Shown here in pieces: positions 53,002 to 64,000 of a stretch of 64,000 nt of DNA; positions within the stretch are counted from its first letter, which is position 1; each line of letters starts with the position of its first letter. Origin of the DNA: Ephemerocybe angulata (taxonomy: Eukaryota > Basidiomycota > Agaricomycetes > Agaricales > Psathyrellaceae). The position numbers and the translations under genes were made by a program. The stretch is from NCBI GenBank assembly GCA_013368325.1, contig JAACJK010000109.1, positions 1,240,001-1,304,000 of the forward strand, written 5' to 3'. The notes beneath the pieces are model-generated. The model did not search any database and was not told where the DNA came from. It saw nothing but the letters and a program-made list of their open reading frames with translations.

Positions 53002-54146
53002 CCCATGTTCCGTTTCTTTGTCCATTGGTATGCCATTGGGCACCGCATCAGACATCTTTCCTCGCCCACATCTTCCTTGCGCCACCAATCGTCGTACTCT
53101 CTCTTTTCTTGGTTTTCTAGGTTGTTGGTTAAGTGGACGGAAGGCCGGAGGGATGTCTTGAGCGACCATATGCGGTCGAATAATGCTTCATGCTCATCAT
53201 TCCATAAGTATCGCGTTACCCCTTTGTTCCCTTCTCTGTTCCTCCCTTCCCCTAATATGCCGTGCTTTGTCTATATTATTCCAGCCATCCTTATTTTTTC
53301 TTGTCGTCTTTGCATCAGGGTTGCAACTTATATTATTCGCCATCTTCGTCCACCTTCTATATCTCCCAACTCGCCTCGGCGACTCGCTTTCTGTACTTGT
53401 ACTCAGTGTAATACTCGCTTTGCCCTGCGCCTTGTTTTCTGCGTGCTGTATATCTCGCCGCAATCACCCTCAATCCTCCCCCATCCATACATCCGCAATC
53501 GCCCCCCGCATCGTTGCATTGCATTGCATCATCATCATTCCTCTATCTCCTCTCTCGAGCGTTGTTCTCATATTCATAGCAACACTCTTTGTTGTATCAT
53601 CCCCTGCATCTTGAGCATGTTACCATCGGTCTCCTCGACCCTTTTGACAATCGTATTGACGTTCAACCGTTGCTCGTGCCGAACATTCGCCTAGCCTAGC
53701 CTACTTACTACCCTATGATCATACCATGTGTACAATCTTAATCTGCCCCTTTCTTCGACTAATATACTTTCGTGGCTGCCTCGGTATCTGTGGCCACGCC
53801 ATGTCAGGCCCCAATCATCCCAAAGCAGGACTGAACACTTCAGAGGCTGGTCATGCGCTTTGAACGTGAACGTAAATGAATTATAAGGATACTCTATGGA
53901 GGAGGCAACAGATCCCAGGTATAGGACCCGTTGGATACATATAGCGTCTAGATGGAGAGTCGAGTCCGTGCAGAGCTAAAAAAATGGAATAAGATAGGTG
54001 CATGCATCGCTGGTCGGATGAAAACCAGCTAGAAAGAAAAGACGAAGGATATTATGTCGATGGAACGGTCGACCTCTTGATCGACGGGTTTTTTGTAGCA
54101 AAGGAAAACAGGAAGTGCGTCGGACTTGGTTTTGGTCTTGATTCGC
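53002..54146. other. intergenic between convergent genes, pyrimidine-rich
   Basis: These 1145 bases between two convergent stop codons are strongly T/C-rich on the + strand from about 53040 to 53780, as in an extended 3' UTR. Long open frames there (for example 53005-53694) are made of Phe/Leu/Ser codons from that bias and have no family resemblance. Confidence 0.6.
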
Positions 54147-56195
54147 TCACTGCTGGGCAGGGGTAGCCTCTTCGGCCTGAGCGACAGCCTGCTCGATGGC
54201 ATCGTCGACGGCGGCCATGAGAGCCTCCTCCACAGCCTCCACAACTGTCTCCCCAACAGTCTCGACGGGGGCTTGCGATAAAGCGGCCTCCTCCACGGCC
54301 TCCGTCACGGCCTCTAAGACAGCCTCCTCGAAAGTAGCCTCCGCCGCGATTCCCCCCTCAGCAACGGCGGCCCCCTCCTCCAGCGGTTCCTCGATTCGCT
54401 CAGCAGCAACGGCGGCCTCCTCCTCCGGTGCCTCGATTTCCTCAGCAGCAACGGCGGCCTCCTCCTCCAGCGGTTCCTCGATTTCCAAAGCAACAACGGC
54501 GGCCTCCTCCTCCAGCGTCTCCTCGATAACCTCCTGCACAGCCTGTTCAGTCGCCTTCTCAACGACCTCTTCGATGGTCTCAGCAGCGACCTCCTCCACA
54601 ATCTCAGGGACGACCTCCTCAACCGCGGCCTCGACAGCCTCCTCAACGGCCTGGTGAACAGCCTGCTCAACCTCCGACACGATAGCGTGCTCGACGGCCT
54701 GGATAACCACCTCCTCAGCCCTGTCACCTTCCTTCTCCACAGCGACAGCAGCATCCGCGACGGCAGGTTCAGCCTGCACCTCCGGCTCGGACTCGGGCTC
54801 CGGCTCGTCGTGTCTGCGCGGGAGGTTCATCTCAAAGTTCCTCAGCGCCTCATCGACCTTCGCCTCGTCCTTGACCGCAACGTCCGCCTCCGCCTCTGCG
54901 CCCGCAACACCGGCAGCAGCAGCAGCGACCTCGGCCTCCTCCGCGCACCGCGCACACCCACACGCGAACTTCCATCCACGGGCGAGGTCGACGCGGCGGC
55001 GGCGGCGGCAATCGACGACGGTCTCACCCTCGCGCTGCGCGACGTCCACGAAGGCGATGGTGACGAGGTCGCCCTTCTTGAGGGGCTGCAGGGCGACGAG
55101 GTGCAGCTCCGTCGTGCCGGCGCTGAAGGCGACGGTGGCGGAGGGTGTGCAGGAGTGGGTGAGGTAGGAGGAGAGGGTGTAGATGGCGCTGCCGATCTGG
55201 CGCTCGGTGCCCTGCGGGGTGCGTGTATGCTCGATATCTTCGGGGCGGCCAAGGGGTGTGGGCTAAGGCAAAGAGGGGAAAGTCAGTTTCGTAAGGTAGA
55301 TGCGAAAGAGTATGCACGTACCCTATCGTCGCGTCCACCGTCGAAGGCGACACCGTAAGCGTTGTACAACATCTTGGATTCCATGGCTGCGTGCCTCTCC
55401 TCGGTCGTGAACTGCTCGAGACCGGGCAACGTAGCAGCAAGGAGCTCAGACAGCAAAGAGAGATCCTTGGGCGGTACCGCAACGTCCGTATACCTGAAGC
55501 GTTCCGTATGGTCTGCCAGTGTATAGTCCGATTTCTCAGCATCCGTGAAGTCAGCGACCTCGTCCGCGGCAGAGGGGGTACTGAGCGCAGTGGCGGTTAA
55601 CAGCTTCTGGGTCTCGAGCGCAACCTGGCGGGCAACAAAGCGGGCAGTAAGCATGGGCACGTTGCGGAAGTCGCCCTTGTGGCCCTGGACGAACGCGGCC
55701 TGAGCCGCCTTGCGCTTCTCGGTCATTTCGGGGGGAGTGGGGCCAGCGGCGAGCGCCTCGGGGAGGGGGTTCTTAAGCGTGAAGAGGATGCTTTGCGATT
55801 GCTTTTCGGAGGCGGCGAGGCATGCCTTGGAGCAGTAGGCAGAGGGGAATACGTTCTCGGATTCTTCGGATTTAAGCGCCTGGCCGGCCTCGATGATGCG
55901 GAAGCAGTGTGTGCAATGGGTACCGGCGAGCTGGACGTCTTCGTCGAGGGTTGCAACGATAGGGGATTCCTGGGGAAGGATGTCAATAGCTCACTCGATT
56001 GCCATATGACGTTGAGGCGCCCACCTTGTAGATAGTCTCGCCGGCGGCAAAGTCCTTGTTGACTACGACCGAAAGACGGGCACCTGCCATTTCTTTCGAC
56101 GGCTGCGGAACGATCGAAACATTCTTTGATTTGGGCGGGAACACGTCGTAGTAACCTGTGCAGAACCAGCAGGCCGGCGCCGAAACATTGAGCAT
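54147..56195 (-). CDS. SET-domain protein with zinc-knuckle insert and long Ala/Val/Glu tail (SMYD/Set5-like)
   Basis: Three exons, 56025-56195, 55322-55969 and 54147-55262, give 644 residues. The split SET domain opens with VSIVPQPSKEMAGARLSVV and AAGETIYKESPIVATLD. A MYND-like cysteine cluster follows (CTHCFRIIEAG ... AYCSKACLAASE). The catalytic SET-C part comes after an insert: SAIYTLSSYLTHSCTPSATV (the NHSC-type motif, here THSC) and LKKGDLVTIAFVD. A post-SET CGCARC sits near residue 400. Lysine methylation is the expected activity. The last 230 residues are a repetitive, almost purely Glu/Ala/Val/Ile tail. The start at 56195 is the only ATG upstream in frame after a possible 5' intron, so the N-terminus is tentative. 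Confidence 0.85.
54150..54760 (-). repeat. low-complexity repeat coding an acidic Ala/Val/Glu tail
   Basis: Degenerate units around GCCTCCTCC(T/A)(C/A) on the + strand (GAGGAGGC on the coding strand) encode EEAA/EAVEE/EEIE-type units, for example EEPLEEEAAVAAEEIEAPEE. The pattern is consistent with replication slippage followed by point mutation. Confidence 0.75.
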
Positions 56196-56416
56196 CCAAT
56201 CACATTGCAGTCTTAGGGCCCTGCTCACCTTTAACCTTTTCAGTCACCTATCGTTGAAAGGACAGTGGCGCAGAGATGGGAGAAGATGTGTATTAGATTG
56301 GTGTGTGTGCAAATTTGATGAGAGCAAAGCAAGACAGAACACGAGCAACCAGCAGATAGGATAGATATTAATGCGCCTCTATACAACAGGGACTCGGGGC
56401 GGGGTGTGCGGAACAA

Positions 56417-57170
56417 TCAGGCCTGAGTGCCTGGGTCGGTGACTTTGTCCCACTCTTGAGAGCCCGACTCAGATGGTGGGCCCCGCTCCGGGCTAACGTC
56501 GTCCAATGAATCATCCACAGCTGGTCCGCTCGTCGCGGTGGTGGGGGAAGGAGCTGAACTTACGTCCATGTTGGTCATTTCAATAACGAGCTATTAAATG
56601 ATTCAGTAAGGAGGTCAGGGCGATCAGTTGGCTACACACCTTGAAGACGGGAGGGTGAACCGTAGTTTGGTAAATTCCAATCAACTCCGCAGGTGCAGGG
56701 TAAATTCGGAGGGCCCGGAAGAAGGCAATGGCGGCGGGAACGTAGAAGCTGGGACCTATGAAAGTGTTAGAACAACCCAGAATATCGTAGGATGGTGGGC
56801 GCACCTTGGGCTGCCAGCGTTTCACCCATGCTGATCTGGTTCATGAAATACGCCTCGCGCTCCTCCAAAGGAACATTGGGCTCGTTCTTGAGGGCCTTGA
56901 GGGCCTCGCGCAGAACGTCTTCGCCGACCTCGGAAGGAGCATCCTCCTCAACGACCTGCTTCGACTGCTGAACAGACTTGTTGACGCGCTTTTTCTCCTT
57001 CTCTACAGCACCCAGTCAGACGTGGCGCGGGGAAGGCGAAGGGTCGACATACTCAGCTTCCTGCGGAACTCTAGATCGTTCCTGCGCTTGTAGTCGAAGT
57101 AGACGGCGTATGCGAGGACACCGGTGGCCACGACGGCGGCGACGGTGACAAGGGTAGTTTTGGACGCCAT
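56417..57170 (-). CDS. TOM20: mitochondrial import receptor TOM20
   Basis: Four exons, 57053-57170, 56805-57002, 56640-56755 and 56417-56590, total 606 bases, 201 residues. Tom20 recognises presequences at the outer membrane. An N-terminal anchor (LVTVAAVVATGVLAYAVYF, residues 6-24) is followed by DYKRRNDLEFRRKL and KEKKRVNKS. The receptor domain is EEREAYFMNQISMGETLAAQG, then FYVPAAIAFFRALRIYPAP and IYQTTVHPPVFKLVIEM, the standard groove sequence. The C-terminal 50 residues are Ser/Pro/Asp-rich. It diverges from the PP4R3 gene. Confidence 0.97.
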
Positions 57171-57472
57171 GGTAGGAGGAGACAGCAGAAGGAAGTTCGT
57201 CATCGTTTGTTTTTTTGTGGATGACTAAGCGGACCCTGGAAAGGCGGTTCCGCGTCTCATCTCGGACAACGCCAGACACGCGGTTGCGGGCAGCATTCGT
57301 CGCATTTCCTGCCCTCTGCTCACTGCTCTCGACGTCCTCGCCGCCCAACTTGCTCTGCGGGCGGACGAAAATCCGGCCCGGAACAGCTCTGGCAGCGCCA
57401 AAAGTACCCACGATCAGTCTGCAGTTCGTTTTTCGCGCTGATCTCGCCTCTCCTGCTCCCCACAAGTCGGCG
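57171..57472. promoter_or_regulatory. bidirectional promoter TOM20 / PP4R3
   Basis: These 302 bases between diverging ATGs must supply both promoters. A T-run (GTTTGTTTTTTTG) lies close to TOM20 at 57203-57217. No TATA box was identified. Confidence 0.5.
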
Positions 57473-60400
57473 ATGGATCTGCCACCCGACGTTCTCCCCA
57501 ACACACCACAGCTCCCGAACGACGCACAGACCACCCCAGACACACTCCACAACCCTGACAACCCATCCGCGACATCATCACATGTATCGCCCGACACACC
57601 CAACACCGATCACGCCGCCGCCCCGACAGCGGACGAGACCTCAGAGAGCGTCATGATGGACGACGCCGACGCAGGTGCAGACGGGGCGCAGGAGGGCACG
57701 GTGGCAGGAGTGGGGGACAAAGAGGAGGACACGGACACAGAACTTGAGATTGGACCGCAACCAGCAGTTGTGAAGGAGGAGGGCGAAGTGTCGTTGGACC
57801 ACGGCCATGGCCAGATTGAGATGCTGGAGCACACACAGGGGTACATGGGACAGGGAGATGGGAGTGGTATCATGTCGGAGACGGAGGAGTGGGCCATTGA
57901 CAATGAGCACGAGCTCAAACGCGTAAAGGTACGTTACGTCTCACCACCCTCCCTCAAGAACGGCGCCAACGTCTCCTTTTCAGGTTTACGAGCTCGTCGG
58001 CGCACGGTGGATGGACCAAGGAACCGCCTTCTGCTTTGGCCAATTCTCAGAAGAGTCGAATGAAGCGCTGCTAATAGCCAGGTCCGAACGCAACTACCAC
58101 GAAGTCGTCCTCTCCACCATCATTCGCGGCAACGATGTCTACCAACGTCAGCAAGGTCAGTCGCCTCCTGTGCCTTGCCATGCGGCCCTCATTCTCAGAC
58201 TATCCCTGTAGATACATTGATCGTGTGGACCGAACCAGACGGTGTTGACTATGCCCTCAGCTTTCAGGATCCGGACGGGTGCACTGCAGTATGGGATTTT
58301 ATTCAAGAGGTCCAGAGGCATATGGGAGGTGCTGGAGGAGGTAAGTCTCGAATTCCTTATCAATGTGCTTAGAATGGGCTAACTTGGAGCAGATAATCTG
58401 TCAAGCGTCACCTCGTCTCCACTAATCGGAGCACAGGAGGCCTCAGTAACCACAGCAAGCATCCTTCGTTCTGGCCACCTCCCCGTTCCAACACTGGGCA
58501 TCATCAACGAAATTGAGAGGGCTATCAAGGTACTGTCGCGGACTGCTGCAATGAAAGAACGGATATGTGAATACATTCAGGCAGAGGTAAGCGCTTAGGC
58601 TTCCATGACACCACTCTTCAGTCTACTGACTCACAGCTGCCTTTACGCCGTCCTCAGAACTACATCAAGTCCCTGATTCGGGTTATGCACCACGCCGAGC
58701 AACACGAAAGCCTGGAGGACCTGCACGCTCTCTGCGGCCTAATGCAATCCATACGTACGCAACTTCCATACCCTTTTCCACCTGGCTGCTAATGATGGCA
58801 ATAGTGATGCTTAACGACCACGGCATGTACGAGCACATTATGGACGACGATATCTTCTTCGGTGTTGTTGGCATCCTCGAATGTAACGGTGACCTTTGTT
58901 CCCATTTTCGAACCTTTCTGACTTAACGGTGTTAGACGAACCCGACTTCCCAGATCACAAAGCCAACTACCGCGAGTTCCTGCACGAACAGTCCCGCTTT
59001 CACCAACCCATCCCCATCCGCGACTCCGGCATTCAGCGCAAGATCCACAATGCGTACCGTCTGCAATTCCTCAAGGATGTTGTCCTTGCGCGCATCATCG
59101 ACGATTCCACCTTCAACGTCATCAACTCCTGTATTCTCTTCAACCAAATCGACATCATCTCCCACGTCCAACATGATCCCCACTTCCTACGCGATCTCAT
59201 CAGCCTTTTCGTCGACGAAGCCATCTTCTTTCCAGGCAAGAAGCCGCCACATCCCCAGCAACAGCCGCCGCCGCATCAACATATGCAAGGCCACCTCCCT
59301 CCAAACCAAATAATAATTAGTCTGAATGGCGGGGCGGACGACCGCGACGACGACATGGACGTGGACCCCAAGCCGGAAGACGCGGCCTCCTCGTCAGCCA
59401 CCCCGCTCTCGCCCCCCACTTCCCCTGTGCTCGCAACAGGCTCCGAAGCCTATAAGGAGCTTCGGCAGTACTACCAGCACCACTATTCCTTTGCTCCGCG
59501 CCACGATCTTAGCGAAGCAGACATTAACCTTCGGAGAGAGGTTATCATTCTGCTCCAGCAGCTGTGTGTCATGGGCAAGAACGTGCAGCTTCCGGCGCGG
59601 CTGGCGCTGTTCCGGAACCTGGTGGACCGCGGGATCGTGTTCGCGGTGCAGTGGGCGATCTCGCTGCCGGACAAGGAGGAGTCGAGCAAGGCGATGATCA
59701 GCGCGGGAGGTGAGGTGTTGTCTACGCTGCTGGACCACGATCTGAATGGGGTGCGGTCGCATGTGAATAAGCATGTGGATGCGATTGAGCGGGAGCGGAG
59801 TGCGAAGAAGAAGTATGCAGACAAGGCGGAGACGCTGTTGGATGTGATGTGTAGGATTATGGCGACGACGAAGGATATGGCGATTCAGAGCCAGATTGGG
59901 GATGCGCTGAAGACGTGGTTGGAGGTGCCGCCTGGGGGAGATGTGGGAGGGCCTGGGAATGGGCCTGGTGAGGGAAGTCCACAAGCGAATGGACCTCCGA
60001 AGAGCTTAGCTGTGCGGAAAGAGGGTGATACTGAGAGGTTCCTGGACTACTTCTACAAGAACTGTGTGAACGTGCTGTTCAAGCCCCTCATGGAGCTGCC
60101 TGAGTGGAAGAACATCAAAGGTTCGTTTCGCTGCTTCCTACCTTCACTGTAACTCAACGCCATTTTACATGCAGAACCTATACTCCCCCTCTACCGAGAA
60201 GAAGCGAACCGATTTACATATCTCGCCGATCTTTTCCACTCCTTTGTCATCCAGCATGGTTTCCGAAGTCATCTCTATAGCATATCTTCAAATATTCTCG
60301 GGCGTATAGTCAGCTTGCTCAAGGCTAAGGACAAGCATCTGCGACATTGTGAGTGGCCTCGTCCCCTGATTGACCAGAGACTGACCAAAACCTTTCAGCT

Positions 60401-61789
60401 GCCTTCCGGATATTCAGGTACTTGCTCAAGCAGAACAACCCCGTGTCAACGAACATGATGTGCAAGTTGGACGTATTCCAACCTATCCTCGAGTTAACAC
60501 TGCAAGAATCACGGCGAGACAACCTCCTCAGCTGCTCATGTCAGGAGCTATTTGATTCCATGCGCAGAGTAAGCAAACTCCTTCCTTCTTTGTCTTTATG
60601 TGGAGGCTGATCTCCCGTATATAGGAAAACGTCAAGGAGCTCATCAAATTCTGCATGACGCACCACGAGGACCTCATTCGAAAATTAGCACGGACCCCGT
60701 TAGGTGGCCAACGGTTTGAGTTGTTTATCAAACGGTACGAGATCAATTGTCAGCCTCCGCCCCCCGACAGTCCAAAAGCAGACAGGTAAGCGACACGTTT
60801 ACATTGATAGCCGACGACGATCGCTAACCCACGTTTTCAGGTCCATCGTCGATCCCCGATCGTGGTCAGGGCCCAGCCGGGGCATGGTCGACGCGGAAGA
60901 GGAAGACTACTTTAACGGGGATGAGGAGGACGAGGAGACGAACGCGGTCATTCTCAACACCAACTGGTCGCGGATTACGGCGCCCCTTTTGCCAATACCA
61001 CCTATCAGCGGGATCAAGACGCGGCGGCGGCGGCACCAGCGGTCGCAGACGCCCAGCCGGACGCCCCCGCAGAGGCAGCCGGCGCTGGGGTCGTTGTTGG
61101 ATTATGATGATGACGAGGAGGAGCCGTCGCCTACTAACACGCTTCCGGAAGCTTCGACATCCAAAATTCCCCTTGCACCCTCACCTGAGCTCTTTTCCCC
61201 CACATCCAGTTCGACGCCCCCTCGGCCAAATCATCCACTAATTGAGGAAGACGACGAAGACCGGCTGTTAGAATCACTCGTTTCGCCCTCGCCCATCGTT
61301 ACCGGTTCCCCTTCTCCCACACCTTCAGCAACGACAACAAGACCGTCAACACCGACGCTATCAACGCTCGAGCACCTCACACAACTCGCGTCTGTTGGCC
61401 TCTCGATACCTCTCAGGCTCGGCGAGAAGCGCCGGCGGTCACAAGACGACGAGGAAGAAGACGGCCTCGAGCGCCTACGCAAGTCGAAAAAGACCACAAC
61501 GCCCACTGCGTCGAAGGTGGACGCGGCGGCGAGTGGGAATGGTGTTAAGAGCAGTCCGGGCAGCGACGCCAATGTAGGCAAGAAGGCGTCTTCTTCCCCG
61601 ACACCGCCGAGTCAAACGCCACCTGCGAAGGGGAAGAGCGAGGGGGCGAAGACTGGGGACGACCCGCCGCCGCCGAGTAGGATGTGGAGGGTGAAGGTGG
61701 GCGGGGCGAGTTGGATGAGCAAGTTGGCGTCCTCGCAGAAGCCGGCGGTCACCTCACAGCCGGGTGCGAAAGACGGGGATACGGGATAG
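57473..61789 (+). CDS. PSY2: protein phosphatase 4 regulatory subunit 3 (Psy2/SMEK)
   Basis: Eleven exons: 57473-57928, 57984-58155, 58212-58340, 58393-58586, 58658-58754, 58805-58882, 58936-60120, 60175-60348, 60399-60568, 60625-60785 and 60841-61789, for 1254 residues. It directs PP4 to substrates such as phosphorylated histone and DNA-damage proteins. After a 150-residue acidic leader comes the EVH1/RanBD-like domain (VYELVGARWMDQGTAFC, RGNDVYQRQQ, TLIVWTEPDGVDYALSF). The SMK-1 domain follows (LEDLHALCGLMQSI, LNDHGMYEHIMDDDIFFGVVGILEYEPDFP, split here), then HEAT-like repeats with YFYKNCVNVLFKP and an acidic, Ser/Pro-rich tail. One acceptor (58657) was preferred over 58636 because it restores the alignment. 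Confidence 0.96.
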
Positions 61790-62166
61790 ATCGCAGGATC
61801 TGTCCCCTCCTTTCCTTCTCGATTTTCGCTGTTGTTCTTTTGGTTGCTTTGGCCTTTTTTGTAATTATCCCTCCTCGTCGATGTTTGTGGTTTTACTCAC
61901 TCTTAGTTTTACTTTGTGGACTTATTTTGTTGTGTGCCAATACGGTTGGTTCTTCCTCTCCTTTATCTTCTATTACTTCGAATACCACCATGCCTAGCAC
62001 GCACCTGCTGTCACTATTAGAGAACCTATATGTTATGCATTATGCTTTCACCACTCGCACTATCACTCGGCGTGGGCGACCAAACAGTGCCCGACAGGTT
62101 GGAACGGTATGGTGAAGTCCAAAGTCGTCACTCAAGCATAGGGGCGCGAGAATCAATCCTCGGGAG
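61790..62166. other. intergenic, 3' UTR and promoter
   Basis: These 377 bases are T-rich downstream of PSY2. No gene was recognised. Confidence 0.6.
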
Positions 62167-64000
62167 ATGCCAGGAGATGCCTCACTTTTGGGAGAAACCG
62201 TATCTGATTTGACGCGAACTCTGAATCGATCTCCTTCCTCTACAACAAGTCCGAGTATACTGTCCGCTACCAGTATGAAGGACGATCCCTCTGGCTTTGT
62301 CAGCCTCTCCTTCGAACTATACCTCAAAATATTTGCAGAACTCGATGGACGCGATCTTATCAGGCTAGGCAAGGTAAGCGCCCAACAGCACCCGCCCTCG
62401 TCCCCCTTGAGCGATAATCCCCGCGTCTTTGCTAGACATGCACGACCCTACGCGAGGTCACGCAGCAGAGGAGGGTCTGGGAGGACGCCCTAAGACTCAC
62501 ATGCCGCAGACATGAACTCTTCGAGCCATCGTACTCAATCGATACGATGGGCCTCAAAGAGCTCCAGCTTGCTGCTCTTGGTCCTTGGGTTTGGCACAAC
62601 AAGATTCACAAGGCAGGGCGAATGGGCCGCGTACTGAATCCGTTGGGCAACAAGCAGTTTCAATGGTGCACCCCGAGATCCCGCTGGGACAGCGTTCCGA
62701 TAGATGCTGCCGAGTTGCTTCTCATTCCCGGAGGTCGATATCTCGTTACCATTTCCACCGGCATGGGTGTTGAAGAGGCTCGAAGGTTCATTTCTTTATG
62801 GGACCTAGGAGGTTCTATGGAGACGCCGCTCAGTATAGTGGAAACATCATCTCAAGGCCGATGCAGCCTTCACGGGCCCGAGCTGGTTTCTAGGAGCCTG
62901 AGGTTTGTTGTACAAATCATTCGGGAAGGAACAAGGTTTGTCTCTTCGTTGATTCTCAAACAGTGGCCCACCTGATAATGGGTCTTATACGATTACTGCC
63001 AGAGTTCTCCAAGTCTACGAAGTTGGCCCTCTTCCAGAAGTTGCCAATCTCCGACTCCTTGACGAACTCTCGTTGGTTCCTGGAGAAGCGGGGGACACCA
63101 TATGCACCCTGTCATCCAGGAATTGCATTCAAAACGGCAAGATTTTCTTCAGGCTGACATACCGAGATGGGAATCGCCGCCAACCCTTTTTCGTTTGGGA
63201 CTTCAAGTCATCCCACCTCGTTTCCTGGTTATGGGAACCATCCGAAGTCATGATCTTGGAGGTGATATATCCCTTATCCCATGCTGCATCATCCAAGTTC
63301 TCACTGCAGTTTCCAGACTACTTTTACCCAAAGCCACGTTATCGCCTTCACGAAGGATAGTGTGGTAGCTTGGGAAGTGCCTAGCGTGGAGCATTGGGCG
63401 AGTTCAAAGTTGACCATGAAAAAGGGAAAACACACGGGAAAACACACAGTTGACCTTCGACCGCGCTTTCGCATCGACTACTCCGACAAACGACCCGGCT
63501 ATTCAAACTCGGAATCGATCCAGATTTTCCTAACGCATCAGTGGGGAGAGAAGGGTCCTTGTTCTCCCATCATAGTTGCCCTCGCTATCACAGAAGTTCA
63601 CCCAGTTACTAGTGGTCCAGGGATCACTAGCGACTACATGTTGTGCCGGCTCGACATTAAAGACAACTTCGCAGGGGCCTCCCTGTCTTCGATTTCAAAC
63701 ACCCACCACAAACGTCAGCATATCTCCGACACACCGAACATCCTACAGAATGCCACAATGGGGTTCACCGCTCCTTTCTCGACGACTTTGACAGGGCACT
63801 TTGGGTCGAAGTTATTCTCCTGCGCGATGGAGTCGACCGGTGAAATTGAATGGTGTTCAGCGGCGGCGTCCGCTACAGAGGACGTCCGAGTCGCCTTGCT
63901 TTCGAACGTATCTCAAGGCAGAATGGTCTCTGGTTGCTATTGGGCGTTGCACGATGGTGGAGACCCCAATCCATATGTAGAAGAAGAGGAGGAATCAGAC
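62167..64000 (+). CDS. F-box protein, 3' partial
   Basis: Exons 62167-62373, 62436-62935, 63003-63261 and 63317 to the window edge give at least 550 residues, and the frame is still open at 64000. A clear F-box lies at about residues 45-90 (SLSFELYLKIFAELDGRDLI, then LGKTCTTLREVTQQRRVWED across the first intron). The rest (LLLIPGGRYLVTIS, FISLWDLGGS, FFVWDFKSSHLVSWLW, VIAFTKDSVVAWEVPS) has blade-like W-D spacing and resembles agaricomycete F-box proteins with a degenerate β-propeller. SCF substrate adaptor is the likely role. The intron at 63262-63316 uses the second of two nearby AGs, which keeps the long downstream frame. A 12-base tandem duplication lies at 63424-63447. Confidence 0.75.
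63424..63447 (+). repeat. 12-base tandem duplication, coding
   Basis: Two exact copies of GGGAAAACACAC lie side by side inside the F-box gene and duplicate the residues G-K-H-T in frame. Confidence 0.85.

Noticed and set aside
53005..53694. 229-codon + strand open frame after the unknown gene
   Set aside because: Its composition (Phe, Leu, Ser, Cys, Ile) follows from a pyrimidine-rich 3' UTR; no domain and no splice partners.
54196..54657. Long + strand open frame of Ser/Thr/Ala codons
   Set aside because: It is the antisense shadow of the low-complexity tail of the SET-domain gene; the repeat bias keeps several frames open.

Overview
This is a stretch of nuclear genome from a filamentous basidiomycete, most likely an agaricomycete (mushroom-forming fungus). 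Genes lie densely on both strands and are split by many introns of about 50-65 bases with GT(A/G)NGT donors, CTNAY-like branch sites and AG acceptors. The recognisable proteins read like agaricomycete orthologues. All gene models were spliced by hand from reading frame, splice signals and family conservation. In each complete model the exon lengths sum to a multiple of three.

Layout. 1-8.8 kb: the 3' end of a thioredoxin-fold membrane protein gene, an F-box-like gene, a glycerophosphodiester phosphodiesterase, a lysophosphatidate acyltransferase and an uncharacterised gene. 9-17.4 kb is the accessory part: a large F-box/LRR-like gene, then a borosin gene (12767-14033) encoding a peptide alpha-N-methyltransferase fused to its own hydrophobic C-terminal core peptide. 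It is followed by a 180-base broken copy of that gene (15229-15409) and an MFS transporter (15583-17336). 17.7-25.7 kb: RRN3, NDUFB9 and lipin/PAH1. 26-31.5 kb: an orphan gene, an intron-containing tRNA-Arg(TCT) and a CorA/MNR2-type Mg2+ transporter. 32-44.3 kb: a KDM5/JARID1 histone demethylase, the GPI inositol-deacylase BST1/PGAP1 and a 14-3-3 protein. 45.8-53 kb: a small unknown gene, a 19-exon CLPTM1 homologue with a 4-base microexon, and a large basidiomycete-type unknown. 54-64 kb: a SET-domain protein with a long Ala/Val/Glu tail, TOM20, PP4 regulatory subunit 3 (PSY2/SMEK) and the 5' part of another F-box gene that runs off the window.

Most genes are housekeeping genes for phospholipid metabolism (GDPD, AGPAT, lipin), GPI anchors, mitochondria (NDUFB9, TOM20), rRNA transcription (RRN3), chromatin (KDM5, SET) and signalling (14-3-3, PP4R3). 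The borosin locus is the exception. It is a ribosomally made, backbone N-methylated peptide system of the omphalotin type, with a core unlike the omphalotin core, a transporter next door and no prolyl-oligopeptidase gene in the window. No transposon, CRISPR array or rRNA gene was recognised.
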